From contig NZ_JAUSSH010000004.1 in assembly GCF_030812255.1 (NCBI RefSeq), positions 186,001 through 250,000 on the forward strand: 64,000 nt of DNA, in the 5' to 3' direction. The first letter of the stretch is position 1; each line of letters begins with the position of its first letter. The stretch is from Paeniglutamicibacter psychrophenolicus. Its GTDB lineage: Bacteria > Actinomycetota > Actinomycetes > Actinomycetales > Micrococcaceae. Positions 17,323 to 26,234 of the stretch are shown here, piece after piece. Below the pieces are notes generated by a model, which saw only the letters and a program-made list of their open reading frames with translations, ran no database searches and was not told where the DNA came from. The translations under genes and the position numbers were made by a program.

Positions 17323-18951
17323 GTGCGCAATCCACAACGCCTGACGACGCTGGCCATTCTTGCCTCCATTCTATTGGTCGGCACCGGTTGCGCGCCCGCA
17401 GCGCCCGGGTCCGGCAGGGAAGGGCCCGCCCAGCCCTCGCTGGCCCTGCTCACCGCGGCCCTTCCCGAGACGCTTAACCCGCTGGCCGGATTCGACAACA
17501 ATGGCACGGGCAAGATCAACGAATCCCTCTACACCCTCACCGGCTCCCCCGACCACTTGCCGCAAATCACGCCCCTGCTGGCAGCGGACGAACCAACCGT
17601 ATCCGCCGATGCGCGCACGTGGACGGTACCGCTGCGCCAGGATGCCCGGTTCAGCGACGGAACCACCTTTGATGCCGCGGATGTCGTGGCAAGCTACAAG
17701 GCCATCATGGATCCGGCGAGCGCCTCGCCGGTCCTCGGCACGCTCTCAAACGTCGTGGACGTCAAGGCCCTGGACCCACACACCGTCGAATTCACGCTGC
17801 GCGAATCCCAGGTCTCCTTCAAGACGGCCATGCTCATCGGCATTGCCCCGTCCGAAACCATCGAGCCCGGACAACGGGTCGAGGAATCGACCTTGAACCG
17901 CAAACCGGTGGGCACCGGACCCTACCTGGTGGATTCGATCGGCCCCTCGCGCCTGGTCCTGGTGGCCAACCCAGAATACCGCGACGGCGAGGTCGCGCTC
18001 AAGCGCGTCACCTACGAAGCGGCCCCCGATGACAACGCCCGGGCCCAGCGCATGCTGGCCGGAGAATTCGACGGCACCGTGCTGCCCCCGCGCCTGGCGG
18101 CAACCTTCGCGGCCAACCCCGCCTTCGAGCAGGTGACGGCCACCTCCGCGGATTGGCGCGGACTCTCCCTGCCGGCGGACAACCCGCTGACGTCCGACCC
18201 GAAGGTGCGCCTGGCCCTGAACCTTGGGGTGGACCGCCAGGGACTGGTCGACGGGGTCCTGGCCGGCACCGGGCGCCCGGCCCACACCTTTGTGCCGGCC
18301 GAGTACGGGGATGCCTTCGACCCCGCGGCCGTCTTTGCCCACGACCCGGCCCGCGCCGCCCAGCTGTTGGACGAGGCCGGCTGGGTTCTCGGAGACGACT
18401 CCATGCGCTCCAAGGACGGGGCCCCTGCCGCGTTCACGCTGATGTACAACCCCGGGGACCAGCTGCGCCGGGACTTGTCCCTGGCGTTCTCCGCCCAGAT
18501 GAAACAGCTGGGCATCGACGTGCCGGTCGAGGCGGCGACCTTCGAGATGGCCGAGCCGCGGGTGGGCACCGATGCCATCATGCTCGGTGGCGGCGACACC
18601 CCCTACGACGTGGACACCCAGCTGTACAAGATGCTGCACTCCTCCTACCCGGCCACCGGCGCCTACTACGACAACCCGAGCAGGTTCGCCGACCCGGCCA
18701 TGGACCGGGCCCTGGAAACCGGACGCACCACCCTGGACGAGGCCAAGCGGGCCGCGGCGTACCGCGAGGTGGCGCGCCTCTACGTCACCGAGCCCTCGAT
18801 GGTCCTGCTCGCTTTCATCGACCACACCTACATCCAGCGCACCTCCGTCTCCGAGGCCTGGACCGGCACCGGGACGCTGCTCGAACCCCACGACCACGGC
18901 ACCGCGTGGGGCCCGTGGGTCAAGATCGGCCAATGGGTCCCGAAGCAATGA
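17323..18951 (+). CDS. ABC importer substrate-binding lipoprotein (nickel/peptide type)
   Basis: Extracytoplasmic binding protein of the SBP_bac_5 family (DppA, OppA, NikA). The GTG start gives 542 residues with a lipoprotein signal ending in the lipobox LVGTGC, so it should be anchored to the outer face of the membrane. Family landmarks include the N-terminal LPETLNPLAGFDN region and DGTTFDAADVVASYKAIMDP. It is the first gene of a four-gene unit with all junctions overlapping. The ligand cannot be read from sequence. Oligopeptides are the default; nickel or a nickel-metallophore is suggested by the ArsR tail and the urease operon nearby. Confidence 0.88.
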   Translation: MRNPQRLTTLAILASILLVGTGCAPAAPGSGREGPAQPSLALLTAALPETLNPLAGFDNNGTGKINESLYTLTGSPDHLPQITPLLAADEPTVSADARTWTVPLRQDARFSDGTTFDAADVVASYKAIMDPASASPVLGTLSNVVDVKALDPHTVEFTLRESQVSFKTAMLIGIAPSETIEPGQRVEESTLNRKPVGTGPYLVDSIGPSRLVLVANPEYRDGEVALKRVTYEAAPDDNARAQRMLAGEFDGTVLPPRLAATFAANPAFEQVTATSADWRGLSLPADNPLTSDPKVRLALNLGVDRQGLVDGVLAGTGRPAHTFVPAEYGDAFDPAAVFAHDPARAAQLLDEAGWVLGDDSMRSKDGAPAAFTLMYNPGDQLRRDLSLAFSAQMKQLGIDVPVEAATFEMAEPRVGTDAIMLGGGDTPYDVDTQLYKMLHSSYPATGAYYDNPSRFADPAMDRALETGRTTLDEAKRAAAYREVARLYVTEPSMVLLAFIDHTYIQRTSVSEAWTGTGTLLEPHDHGTAWGPWVKIGQWVPKQ

Positions 18952-19961
18952 GCACGCACGTCCCGCCGGCGGGCACGCAACGGCGCCGTTCGAGTGCCGG
19001 CGAGGCCTTCTCCCTGCTCGGACGCCGGGCCCTGGTGGGGATCCCGGCCACGGCGGCGATCACCGCTGCGGTCTTCTGGCTCGCATCCCTGGCCCCCTTC
19101 AATCCCCTGGCCCTGTACATGGGCACGCAATATGAACACGCGACCCCGGGCCAGCGCGAAAAGCTGGCTGCCGAGCTGGGGCTCAACGACGCCTGGTACG
19201 CGATCTGGGGGCGCTGGGTCTCCGGCGCCCTGCGCGGGGACTGTGGAACCTCCCGGCTCTTTGGCCAGCCGATGGCCGACGTGGTTTCCGAACGCCTCCC
19301 CTACACCGCGTTGCTGGTGGGGCTCGGGCTCGTGGTTGCCATTGCGCTCTCGGTGCTGCTGGCGGTGGGTGCGGCCCGGCGCCCGGGCTCCCTTGTTGAC
19401 GCCGTGGCCCTGGGCCTGGTGCACATTGCCCAGGCGATCCCGCCCTTCGTCCTGGGCCTGGTGGCCATCGCCGTCTTTGCGATCGGCCTGGGCCTGCCGG
19501 CCGGTGGCGCCGCGTCGGGCGGGGCCGACCCCACGCCCGCGGGCCTCGCCCTGCACCTGGTCCTGCCCGTGGGCGTGCTGGCGGTGACCCTGCTGCCGTG
19601 GCTGGTGCTGAACCTGCGGGCCTCGGTGCTCGAGGCGCTGGAATCCGACGCGGTGCTGGCCGCGCGTGGCCGCGGGCTGGGCGAGTTCACGGTGCTGCGC
19701 ACCCATGTGCTTCCGGTGGCGTTGCTGCCGTTCATGACGGTGGTGGGTTCCAGGCTCGGCGAGCTGGTCACCGGGGCGCTGCTCATCGAGGCGGTGTTCT
19801 CCTGGCCCGGCCTGGCTTCGGCCACGGTGTCCTCGGCGACCGCCGGCGACTTCCCGTTGCTGGCCGCGGTGACCGCGCTGACCTGCGCGGCGGTCTTTGC
19901 CGGCTCCGCGTTGGCCGATGCCTGCTACCTGCTGCTTGATCCGCGGGTGGGCGATGTCTAG
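18948..19961 (+). CDS. ABC importer permease (DppB/NikB type)
   Basis: Membrane subunit of the peptide/nickel importer, 337 residues. A cytoplasmic Arg-rich start is followed by the first helix and a long periplasmic loop typical of DppB/NikB, then five more helices. The EAA loop that docks the ATPase reads VLAARGRGLGEFTVLRTHVL. The ATG overlaps the preceding stop (ATGA), so translation is coupled to the binding protein. Confidence 0.9.
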   Translation: MSTHVPPAGTQRRRSSAGEAFSLLGRRALVGIPATAAITAAVFWLASLAPFNPLALYMGTQYEHATPGQREKLAAELGLNDAWYAIWGRWVSGALRGDCGTSRLFGQPMADVVSERLPYTALLVGLGLVVAIALSVLLAVGAARRPGSLVDAVALGLVHIAQAIPPFVLGLVAIAVFAIGLGLPAGGAASGGADPTPAGLALHLVLPVGVLAVTLLPWLVLNLRASVLEALESDAVLAARGRGLGEFTVLRTHVLPVALLPFMTVVGSRLGELVTGALLIEAVFSWPGLASATVSSATAGDFPLLAAVTALTCAAVFAGSALADACYLLLDPRVGDV

Positions 19962-21600
19962 GCCCCGCCCGCTGCCCCTGGTGCTGCTGGGGCTTGCCCT
20001 CGCCTACGCCGTGCTGGTTCCGTGGCTGCAACCCCTGGATCCGCGCGCGGTGGACCTGTCCGCGGTGCTGCAAGCCCCTTCCGGGGAGCATTTCTTCGGC
20101 ACCGACCAGTTGGGCCGGGACGTGTGGATCCGGTCGGCCCAGGGCCTGCGCATGTCCCTGCTGCTGGCGCTGGGTGCCTCGGTGTTCTCCACGGTGCTCG
20201 GTGTGGGCGTGGGGCTGCTGGCCGCCTGGCGCGGGGGGATCGTCGACCGCATTGCCATGCGCCTGGTGGACACCACCAACGCCCTGCCGCACCTGTTGCT
20301 GGCGGTGGTCATCGTGGCCCTGTGGCGCGGGCAGTGGTGGGCGATCGTGCTGTCCATTGCCTTGACCCACTGGACGCAGGTGGCACGGATCGTGCGCTCG
20401 CGGTTGCTGGCCGAGCGCACGGCCGACTACGTGCAGCTGGCCCGGGCTTCCGGAGCCCCGGCGGCAGCGATCTGGTGCACCCACCTGGTTCCGGCTGTTG
20501 CGCCGCAGGCCGCCATCGCGCTGGTGCTGCAGCTGCCCCATGCCATCTGGCATGAAAGCTCGCTCTCCTTCCTGGGGGTCGGCTTGCCTCCCGAATCGGC
20601 ATCGCTGGGCCTGCTGCTGGAGGATGCCCGCGGCGGGCTGCTGGCCGGGGCCTGGTGGCTGCTGGTGTTCCCCGCCGGGCTGCTGGTACTGGTCAGCTGG
20701 TGCACCGCTTCGATCATCGACACCGCGGGGATGTCCAGGCGCCGCCGCCGACTGTCCCGGTTCCCCGGTCAAGTTCCCGGCACCGGCACGGCAGCATCCG
20801 CGGCCGCTGCAGCCACCCGCTCCGCCGCGGACCATGCCCCCGGCAGTCCGGCGATCCTGGTTTCCGGCCTGGACCTCCGGCTCCCCTCGACCACCGACCC
20901 GCGGGCAAGCACGTTGGTGCTCAAGGGAATCGACTACCGGGCCGAGGCCGGGCGCATCAATGTCATCCTGGGGGCCTCGGGGGCGGGCAAGTCCCTGCTG
21001 CTGCGGACCCTGGTGGGGCTGCTGCCCGCCGGTGCCCGTTTCACGGGAAACATCGCGCTCAACGGGCAGGCACTGGATGCGGCCGGGCTGGCCGCCGCGC
21101 GGGGCACCGACACGGTCCTGGTGCCGGGATCCTCCGGCACCGCGCTGAACCCCGTGCGCAGGGTTGCCGCGCAGATGCGGCAGACCCTCCGGGTCTCCGG
21201 GCGGCCCTGCTCCCGGGCCGAGGTCTTGGCGGCGCTCGGGGCCGCCGCCGTCGACGGCGCGCTGGCCGGGCGCCACCCCCACGAACTTTCCGGCGGGCAG
21301 GCCCAGCGCGTGGCCCTTGCGCTGGGCGTTGCCGTGGGCTCACGGATCCTGCTGGTGGACGAGCCCACCAGCGCATTGGATGTCGATACGGTTGGCCTCA
21401 TCGAAACGCTTCTGCGGGGCCGGGCAGCGGCGGGCACCACCGTCGTCATGGTCACCCACGACCTCGAGCTGGCCCGCCGCATCGCCGACCATGTGGCGGT
21501 CCTCCGGGACGGGCGGATCGTCGAATCCGGCACCGCCGCCGAGGTGCTGGCGAACCCGGCGCTTCCGGAGACCGGCGTGCTGCTGGGGGCGCCGGCATGA
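19954..21600 (+). CDS. Fused ABC permease and ATP-binding protein
   Basis: A single 548-residue chain joins a DppC/NikC-type permease to a DppD/NikD-type ATPase. Residues 1 to about 265 are the permease, with the family motif HFFGTDQLGRDVWIR-like region near 50 and EAA loop YVQLARASGAPAAAIW. An Arg-rich then Ala/Thr-rich linker (about 260-310) leads to the ATPase: Walker A GASGAGKS, signature LSGGQAQR, Walker B ILLVDEPTSALD and the switch His in VMVTHDLE. The frame is continuous with no stop or slip site. It overlaps the upstream permease by 8 bp and the next ATPase gene by 4. Such fusions occur in some actinobacteria; usual systems use two genes. Confidence 0.9.
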   Translation: MSRPRPLPLVLLGLALAYAVLVPWLQPLDPRAVDLSAVLQAPSGEHFFGTDQLGRDVWIRSAQGLRMSLLLALGASVFSTVLGVGVGLLAAWRGGIVDRIAMRLVDTTNALPHLLLAVVIVALWRGQWWAIVLSIALTHWTQVARIVRSRLLAERTADYVQLARASGAPAAAIWCTHLVPAVAPQAAIALVLQLPHAIWHESSLSFLGVGLPPESASLGLLLEDARGGLLAGAWWLLVFPAGLLVLVSWCTASIIDTAGMSRRRRRLSRFPGQVPGTGTAASAAAAATRSAADHAPGSPAILVSGLDLRLPSTTDPRASTLVLKGIDYRAEAGRINVILGASGAGKSLLLRTLVGLLPAGARFTGNIALNGQALDAAGLAAARGTDTVLVPGSSGTALNPVRRVAAQMRQTLRVSGRPCSRAEVLAALGAAAVDGALAGRHPHELSGGQAQRVALALGVAVGSRILLVDEPTSALDVDTVGLIETLLRGRAAAGTTVVMVTHDLELARRIADHVAVLRDGRIVESGTAAEVLANPALPETGVLLGAPA

Positions 21601-22301
21601 GCCTGGAACTGAGGGATGTCTCCTACACGCACCCCGGGACCGACCCGGCTGCGGGGAGGCTGCTTGACGGTCTAGACCTGTCCGTGGGCGCGGGGGAAGT
21701 CACGGGGCTCTGCGCCCCGTCGGGTGCCGGCAAATCGACGCTGCTGCGCATTGCCGCCTTGATGGTGCCCGCGGATGCGGGGACCGTGCGCATCAACGGG
21801 CAGGAATTCTCCCGCGGCACCCCGGTGCCGCGGGAGGTGCGCCGATCCGTGGGAGTGGTGCTGCAGTCACCGCGCGCAGCGGCCGATCCGCGGATGCGCC
21901 TGGATGCCCTGGTCTGCGCCCCGCTGGCCTTTCGCGAAGGTGCATGGCGTCCGCGGCCGCGGCGCCACTCCGGACGCCTGGCCGAATTGGCCGAACTGGC
22001 GCAGCTGGATCCGGAGCTCCTACACCGCTACCCGCACCAGGTCTCGGACGGGCAGCTCCAGCGGGCCATGGTGGCCCGTGCCCTGGCGCTGGACCCGGAC
22101 GTGCTGATCTGCGACGAACCCACGGCCCAGCTCGATTCCGAAAACACCGCTGCCGTCCTGGGGATGCTGGCGAACCGTGCCGCAGCGGGGGCCGCTGTCC
22201 TCATCGCCTCGCACGATACCGCCGCGCTGTCGGGGGTCGCCGACAGGATGCTGGACCTGGCGGGGATCAACCGGGCAGGAGATCGTGCCGGGCACGCCTA
22301 A
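21597..22301 (+). CDS. ABC importer ATP-binding protein (DppF/NikE type)
   Basis: Second ATPase of the importer, 234 residues, shorter than typical DppF because it lacks the C-terminal oligopeptide-ABC extension. Walker A is CAPSGAGKST, Walker B VLICDEPTAQLD and the switch His lies in LIASHDTAA. The signature motif reads VSDGQLQR instead of LSGGQ, a departure in the residue that contacts the partner's ATP. Start overlaps the preceding stop (ATGA). Last gene of the four-gene unit; it converges on the HTH-membrane protein 45 bp away. Confidence 0.88.
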   Translation: MSLELRDVSYTHPGTDPAAGRLLDGLDLSVGAGEVTGLCAPSGAGKSTLLRIAALMVPADAGTVRINGQEFSRGTPVPREVRRSVGVVLQSPRAAADPRMRLDALVCAPLAFREGAWRPRPRRHSGRLAELAELAQLDPELLHRYPHQVSDGQLQRAMVARALALDPDVLICDEPTAQLDSENTAAVLGMLANRAAAGAAVLIASHDTAALSGVADRMLDLAGINRAGDRAGHA

Positions 22302-22346
22302 AACCCGCATGCCGCCAGGTGGACAGGTCCCGGACGGGGAGACGGC

Positions 22347-23447
22347 TCACGGCGAATCGGGGACCTGTTTCGAGAAGCCCCGCCGGGGCCCGGACCCCGA
22401 CCCTTGGACCGACAGGTTGGCGGGCCCTGGACGGGAACCGTTCCCGGCACCGCGGACGGGGTTGCCGACCGCTTTCAAGTGGAGCATCACGTCGGCGCTC
22501 AGGGTGTCGTAGAACGGAACCTCGATCCATCGCCGCACGGCACCCAGCGCGCCAAGGACAATGAAGCCGGTCAGTAGTTTGTCGGCCAACGAATGAACCA
22601 CATTCGATCCCAGGACGGCCACGGACAGGGGATTGCCCATCGCCGCGAGGTTCCGGGTCGTGTTCTCCGAGGCGTGGCCGGTTCCGCCGTTGAACAGCAG
22701 GACCAGCAACGTGGTTGCGACCACCGAACAGCTGAGGGCGACCAGGACATTGAGCAACAGGTATCTGGGGAAGGTTTGGCACAGCCGGAGGCTGCGTGCC
22801 CCGTACCCCCACACCAGGGCGCCGACGACGTTGACCAGCGCGAAGGCAATCGATGAAGAGTCGGTGATGCCCAGGCCAATGGCGTTCGTTGACAACCCCA
22901 CGGCCACGCCCGCCCAGGGGCCAAGCGCGATTGCGGCTATCGCCGTGCCCACCATGTCGAAGTAGAGCGGCAGCCCCAACCTGGCCACGAGGGTGAACCC
23001 CAAGACGTTCAAAACGATACATGCCAAAATCAGCATGAGTTTTCGGCCATTGGCCGGAGCCGCCGTTTCGGCCACCTCGGGCAGCGGGTCCGACGGGGCC
23101 GGTTCGGGCATGACGGCCGGCGCCGGCAGCGGATTCCTTCTGGCCAGAAGGCACCGCTCCTCCCATTGTGCGGCCTCGATTTCGGAGGCCCCAAGGACGC
23201 GGGAAATTTCGCCGACGAGATGGGGGTTGACCCGCGTGCGTCCGGTCCGGAAGGCGTCGTAGACGGTGGTGCGGGCCGGTCGGGCACTGCCGGCGTCCAC
23301 GCCGTTGCGTTCCCGGTGGGCGGCAATGCGCCGAACGATCTCGGCGTAGGCTACGTCGCCGGCGGCGAAGCGCAATCGCTGCAGGTCCTGCGCAATTTCG
23401 TCATACGAGCCCGCAGGGGCTTCCACTGCACGGGGCTGGTCGGTCAT
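22347..23447 (-). CDS. HTH domain fused to an ECF S-component-like membrane domain
   Basis: A 366-residue protein with two parts. Residues about 15-100 form a helix-turn-helix of the XRE-like type found at the N-terminus of actinobacterial signalling proteins, with TTVYDAFRTGRTRVNPHLV as recognition region. After a Pro/Ala linker come about six hydrophobic helices (150-320) beginning LPLYFDMVGTAIAAIALGPW, resembling the substrate-binding S subunits of energy-coupling-factor vitamin and metal transporters. No ECF ATPase or T subunit is nearby. The architecture suggests a membrane-tethered one-component regulator, or a transporter subunit with DNA-binding autoregulation. Start ATG at 23447 follows GAGG by 5 nt. 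Ligand unknown; neighbours are a possible nickel importer and urease. Confidence 0.75.
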   Translation of the reverse strand: MTDQPRAVEAPAGSYDEIAQDLQRLRFAAGDVAYAEIVRRIAAHRERNGVDAGSARPARTTVYDAFRTGRTRVNPHLVGEISRVLGASEIEAAQWEERCLLARRNPLPAPAVMPEPAPSDPLPEVAETAAPANGRKLMLILACIVLNVLGFTLVARLGLPLYFDMVGTAIAAIALGPWAGVAVGLSTNAIGLGITDSSSIAFALVNVVGALVWGYGARSLRLCQTFPRYLLLNVLVALSCSVVATTLLVLLFNGGTGHASENTTRNLAAMGNPLSVAVLGSNVVHSLADKLLTGFIVLGALGAVRRWIEVPFYDTLSADVMLHLKAVGNPVRGAGNGSRPGPANLSVQGSGSGPRRGFSKQVPDSP

Positions 23448-23969
23448 TCGGTCCTCTTTGGCAACGGTCGCGCGATTCCCGCGCAATGCATTACCTGCAA
23501 TCTTAGGCATCCGGCCGCCCCGCTAGGAACGTTGTGACGATCCGTTCGGAAAATTCGGCCTTGTTCGGGGTTGTTCGAGAATCGGCAGTTTGGGCATTTT
23601 CGCTTGCCGCGTCAGCTATCTTGGGAGTTGGGTGGCGGCCAGCGATCGAAAACCAGGCGTCTCGATCTTGGGTTCTGGCCACCGAGAGCCTCGGCCCGCG
23701 ACACCATGGGATGTCCAGGCCCTGGGTATATTACTCAATTGGAATTTGATACCAGGGCGCTGCCTGGCATCCGGAAGCGGGAACCACGGCGGTCTCAGGA
23801 CGATCGCCCGTGTACTCGGCACGACCAAACTTGGGGGCGTGCCGGGTACAGGGGCCGGTCGGCAAGCCCGAACCTTGCGCGCGGCGGGAGAACACGAAGC
23901 TGGCTCCCTGCGCAAGCTCCCCTCGGTCCGGGTGCCGCGCCGCCGGCATTGGCGTGTGGGGCGCACGCC
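23448..23969. other. Intergenic region between ureD and the HTH-membrane gene
   Basis: Both flanking genes are on the minus strand. No credible gene is visible. The stretch contains an AT-rich patch near 23727-23755 that includes TATATT and could hold a promoter, and four phased TTCG repeats at 23545-23578. The 522 bp is long for this genome and could hide a leader or a small RNA, but nothing known is recognised. Confidence 0.45.
23545..23578. repeat. Four TTCGG/TTCGA repeats phased at one helical turn
   Basis: TTCGG begins at 23545, 23554 and 23564, and TTCGA at 23574, so spacing is 9-10-10 bp. The array lies about 100 bp upstream of the HTH-membrane gene start, where an autoregulatory operator would be expected. 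Confidence 0.5.
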
Positions 23970-24866
23970 CTAGTACTTTCGCAGGTTCAGCGGCTTTTGG
24001 CCCCTCAGGTGGAGGCGAAGCTCGTCGACCACGGCCATCAGGACCGCGTTGATGGCCTCGGTGGAGTTCGACAGTGCCCGCACCGCGACGCCCGGGCCCG
24101 GCACCTGGCTGATGCCCAGGTGCACCGGCGTGCGCTGTGCTTCCCCGATGCGGTAAGCCAGCTCGCGGATGCGTTCGACATCCGACGCCCCGATCTTCGC
24201 ATCGATGGCCAGCAGCATGCCCACGTGCGTGAAGTCCTGCAGGAAAAGCAGTGAGTCCAGCGAGTCCTCCCCCGGCCGCACCAGCAGGTTGTCCAGCACC
24301 GCGAGCTTGCCTCCCACGCTGACCTCGGTGCGCAGGCGCACCTCGTCGTAGCGGAAGGGCTTCCCGTCCGGGCTCCACCCTGGGGTGAGCACCTCGCAGA
24401 ACAGCAGGCTGGAGTCCTGGTGCATGTCCACCCGCGTGTACTGCCGGTAGCTGGCTCCGCGGTAGGCAATGAGCTGGTCGGGCACGTATTCGAGCACCGC
24501 GCCCGGCCCCAGGCGCACCACCATGTCCTGGCGGGCAAAGGTCCCCGGGGTCTTGTAGACCTTGGTCGCCGACTGGGTGGTCAGCAGCAGCGAGGTGTCC
24601 TCGTCCACCGAGACCTCGATGCCGTAGTTGTCCCCGCCCAGGTACCCGCCCCCGGGGTTCACGATGGTGTAGCAGACCTGGGCGGTGTCATCGAGGTAGT
24701 GCGGGCGCAGGATCCGCAGCGCGCCCTGGTGGTACTGCCGCGTGGCAATGGCCTTGCCGGCGCGCGTGCCCACCTGCAGGCGCAGCTCGCCGACAATCTT
24801 GGTTCCTTCAAAGGGCGAGGGGCCCAGCTCCCGGATCGCCGGCTGTTCGGCCATTTTCGGTGCCAT
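23970..24866 (-). CDS. ureD: Urease accessory protein UreD
   Basis: Scaffold protein that binds apo-urease and forms the UreDFG complex delivering nickel to the active site. The 298-residue protein shows the family patterns GELRLQVGTRAGKAIATRQYHQGALRILR-like opening region, GGGYLGGDNYGIEVSVDE, TTQSATKVYKTPG and CEVLTPGW. Start ATG at 24866 lies 5 nt after the ureG stop with AGGG just upstream; a second ATG four codons later lacks a ribosome site. Last gene of the urease operon. Confidence 0.94.
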   Translation of the reverse strand: MAPKMAEQPAIRELGPSPFEGTKIVGELRLQVGTRAGKAIATRQYHQGALRILRPHYLDDTAQVCYTIVNPGGGYLGGDNYGIEVSVDEDTSLLLTTQSATKVYKTPGTFARQDMVVRLGPGAVLEYVPDQLIAYRGASYRQYTRVDMHQDSSLLFCEVLTPGWSPDGKPFRYDEVRLRTEVSVGGKLAVLDNLLVRPGEDSLDSLLFLQDFTHVGMLLAIDAKIGASDVERIRELAYRIGEAQRTPVHLGISQVPGPGVAVRALSNSTEAINAVLMAVVDELRLHLRGQKPLNLRKY

Positions 24867-24871
24867 TGGCC

Positions 24872-25483
24872 CTAGCCCAGATCCAGCATCAGCACCTCGT
24901 GCTTGAGCCAGTCGATGACGGTGTCCAGTCCCTCGTCGGTCTTGAGGTTGGTGAAGCAGAACGGCTTCTCCCCGCGGAACTCCTTGGAATCGCGCTCCAT
25001 CACCGACAGGTCGGCACCCACATACGGGGCCAGGTCGGTCTTGTTGATGATGAACAAATCCGACTTGATCATGCCCTGGCCGGCCTTGCGCGGGATCTTC
25101 TCGCCCTGGGCCACGTCGATGATGTAGATGGAGAAGTCCACCAGCTCCGGGGAGAACGTCGCCGAGAGGTTGTCTCCCCCGGATTCGACGAAAATGACCT
25201 GCAGGTCCGGGTGCTTGGCCTTCAGCTCCTCGATGGCCGCCGAGTTCATGGAGGTGTCCTCGCGGATCGCGGTGTGCGGGCAGCCGCCGGTCTCGATGCC
25301 GATAATCCGGTCCAGCGGCAGCACGCCGTTGGCGGCCAGGATCTTGGCGTCCTCGATGGTGTAGATGTCGTTGGTGATCGCGGCCATCGACACCTCGTCG
25401 TTCAGCCGCCGGGTGATCCGCTCGATCAGCTGGGTCTTGCCCGCTCCCACGGGTCCGCCGATGCCAATGCAAATCGGTTCCAT
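24872..25483 (-). CDS. ureG: Urease accessory GTPase UreG
   Basis: SIMIBI-class GTPase that carries nickel and couples GTP hydrolysis to urease metallation. 203 residues with P-loop GGPVGAGKT near the N-terminus, the nickel-binding CPH motif in [28 protein letters not shown], and the guanine-specificity NKTDL. Two adjacent ATGs exist; the second (25483) has better spacing (6 nt) from GGAAG and is preferred to 25486. The ureF stop lies 46 bp upstream and ureD follows by 5 bp. Confidence 0.96.
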   Translation of the reverse strand: MEPICIGIGGPVGAGKTQLIERITRRLNDEVSMAAITNDIYTIEDAKILAANGVLPLDRIIGIETGGCPHTAIREDTSMNSAAIEELKAKHPDLQVIFVESGGDNLSATFSPELVDFSIYIIDVAQGEKIPRKAGQGMIKSDLFIINKTDLAPYVGADLSVMERDSKEFRGEKPFCFTNLKTDEGLDTVIDWLKHEVLMLDLG

Positions 25484-25532
25484 CATGCACTTCCTTACTT
25501 TCGTGGGTTTCGCGCGCCGCGTGTCCGTCCGG

Positions 25533-26234
25533 TCAGGACATGAACATGCGGGCGCGCAAGTGTTCGTGGCGCATCTGCGCTATTTCCAGGCCCGGCGCCG
25601 CCGCGCCCAGGTCTTCCTCGTCCAGGGTGAAGATCGTTTCCACGGCCGCCAGCACCGGGGCATGCATGGCCCGCAGCACCCGCTGCCCGGCGTTCTGCCC
25701 GATCGGGATGCCGCGGATCGCGTTCTGCGTCAGCGAGGTGATGGTGGAGAACAGGTAGGCGGCCACGGTGTCCGCGCACGGGGCGCCGGCACCTTTCGCG
25801 CCCAGGGCGAAGGCGATGCCCGGATGCCCGGAGCACGCCCCGGACTCCACCTGCAGGCGGTACGCTTCCAGTTCGGGCGTGGGGAAGACGCTGGTGGCCA
25901 CATGCAGCATGCGCGCACCCATCTTCACCCCGGCCTCGCGGATCTGCCGCGGCACCGCCGCGGCGGTCACCAGCGCATCGAGGCGCGCCAGCTTTTCTCC
26001 CCCGGCGGCCTCGTGGGCCAGGCGCACGGTGAGCCCGTCGGTGTAGGCCAGCGACTGGGACAGGAACTTCTCCAGCCACAGCGTGAAGCTGGCCTCGTCG
26101 TGCACCGCCCGGGTGGACAGGTAGCTTTCCAGGCCCAGCGAGTGGCTGAATGCGCCGGTGGGCAGCGCCGAGTCGGTCAGTTGCAGCAGCGTGAGCAGGT
26201 GCCCCGCCGCCTGCCTAGTGGGTGTGTTCGGCAT
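25533..26234 (-). CDS. ureF: Urease accessory protein UreF
   Basis: Helical accessory protein that joins UreD and UreG in the urease activation complex and acts as the GTPase regulator. 233 residues with the family start [21 protein letters not shown], a [11 protein letters not shown] segment, and the conserved [14 protein letters not shown] near the C-terminus. Its ATG lies 20 nt inside the end of ureE, so translation is probably coupled. Confidence 0.95.
   Translation of the reverse strand: MPNTPTRQAAGHLLTLLQLTDSALPTGAFSHSLGLESYLSTRAVHDEASFTLWLEKFLSQSLAYTDGLTVRLAHEAAGGEKLARLDALVTAAAVPRQIREAGVKMGARMLHVATSVFPTPELEAYRLQVESGACSGHPGIAFALGAKGAGAPCADTVAAYLFSTITSLTQNAIRGIPIGQNAGQRVLRAMHAPVLAAVETIFTLDEEDLGAAAPGLEIAQMRHEHLRARMFMS

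Noticed and set aside
22323-22368. Terminator between the importer operon and the HTH-membrane gene
   Set aside because: ACAGGTCCC and GGGACCTGT pair, but the loop is 28 nt and spans the HTH gene's stop, so support is too weak.
23970-25490. A minus-strand frame joining ureD to about 200 extra residues
   Set aside because: The extra part overlaps ureG in the wrong frame; ureD starts at 24866 just after ureG ends.
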